This document shows, one piece after another, positions 63,919-64,000 of a DNA stretch of 64,000 bases. Where the stretch lies: the NCBI RefSeq assembly GCF_002112505.1, contig NZ_NEHW01000004.1:396327-460326 (forward strand), given 5' to 3'. The notes below the pieces were generated by a model. The model saw nothing but the letters and a program-made list of their open reading frames with translations. It had not been told where the DNA came from and made no database searches. Position numbers and translations under genes: made by a program. This DNA comes from Pseudomonas sp. R28(2017). GTDB lineage: Bacteria > Pseudomonadota > Gammaproteobacteria > Pseudomonadales > Pseudomonadaceae. The number at the start of each line of letters is the position of its first letter. The first letter of the stretch is position 1.

Positions 63919-64000
63919 GCGCGCCTCGGTTGAGACGAAAAGCTCTTAACCAAACGCTCTTTAACAAATCGAATCAAGCAATTCGTGTGGGTGCTTGTGA
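63919..64000 (+). other. 16S rRNA leader with boxA antitermination site
   Basis: GCTCTTTAACAA at 63956-63967 is the boxA element bound by NusB/S10, in a leader that continues past the window edge. The mature 16S rRNA is not reached. The region 63660-63762 before the promoters holds only the start of the transporter gene's 5' side and nothing recognisable. Confidence 0.85.

Overview
The window is from a GC-rich gammaproteobacterium of the genus Pseudomonas, most likely the P. putida group. The evidence is the gene neighbourhoods (metG-apbC, rnf-nth, a braC-type branched-chain amino acid transport operon, rapA), the Pseudomonas-type REP palindromes with a conserved GAGCGGGC core, and a cluster of ligase-associated DNA repair genes of the kind studied in P. 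putida. Species is an inference from family knowledge; no database was searched.

Layout. 1-0.6 kb: end of a NarL/LuxR-type response regulator. 0.6-7 kb, minus strand: a PA3496-like small protein, nth, an incomplete rnf operon (A, B, D, G, E, with no C) and metG. 7-9.5 kb: apbC, a cold-shock protein and dcd. 9.8-16.9 kb, minus strand: a nucleic-acid repair cluster (MBL exonuclease, ATP-dependent DNA ligase, Lhr-type helicase, metallophosphoesterase) with an M14-type deacylase/peptidase gene inside it. 17-21.7 kb: a beta-sandwich protein, a penicillin-acylase-family lipoprotein, and a run of small SEC-C, LEA and DUF6231 genes. 21.8-24.4 kb: two tandem OmpA-type lipoproteins, a DUF1145 protein and an exported collagen-like protein. 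25-33.3 kb: dinG with a likely SOS box, a large secreted glycoside hydrolase-like protein, a serine beta-lactamase-fold esterase, an OmpA lipoprotein with a KPAA-rich tail, pdxH and a glycine-zipper lipoprotein. 33.4-41 kb, minus strand: a FAD oxidoreductase, a COG3650 lipoprotein and livFGMH-livK. 41.3-44.3 kb: a DUF2288 gene, a REP cluster and a large tubulin/FtsZ-superfamily protein. 44.5-50.6 kb: a 3-hydroxyisobutyrate dehydrogenase-like enzyme, an MHYT-GGDEF-EAL protein and rapA. 50.7-55.6 kb: small genes, a probable ccoM with two Anr/FNR-like boxes, and a FUSC-DUF1656-HlyD efflux operon behind a SlyA-like palindrome. 55.6-63.7 kb: a divergent SDR/LysR pair, two more cyclic-di-GMP proteins, an MBL hydrolase and a formate/nitrite transporter homologue. 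63.7-64 kb: tandem promoters and boxA of an rRNA operon whose 16S gene lies just beyond the window.

Most of the window is ordinary core genome. Two loci stand out. The first is the tubulin-like protein at 42125-44308, which keeps a canonical GGGTGSG box, a GxGxxGxN-like start and a DxxD T7-like loop in a 727-residue protein with no recognisable partner nearby. The second is the rnf operon, which lacks the NADH-oxidising RnfC and has lost three of the four cysteines expected to hold the membrane iron-sulfur centre of RnfA/RnfE. Regulatory sites read from sequence include a LexA-like box at dinG, paired Anr-like boxes at ccoM, a MarR/SlyA-like operator at the efflux operon and a perfect LysR-type inverted repeat at the SDR gene.
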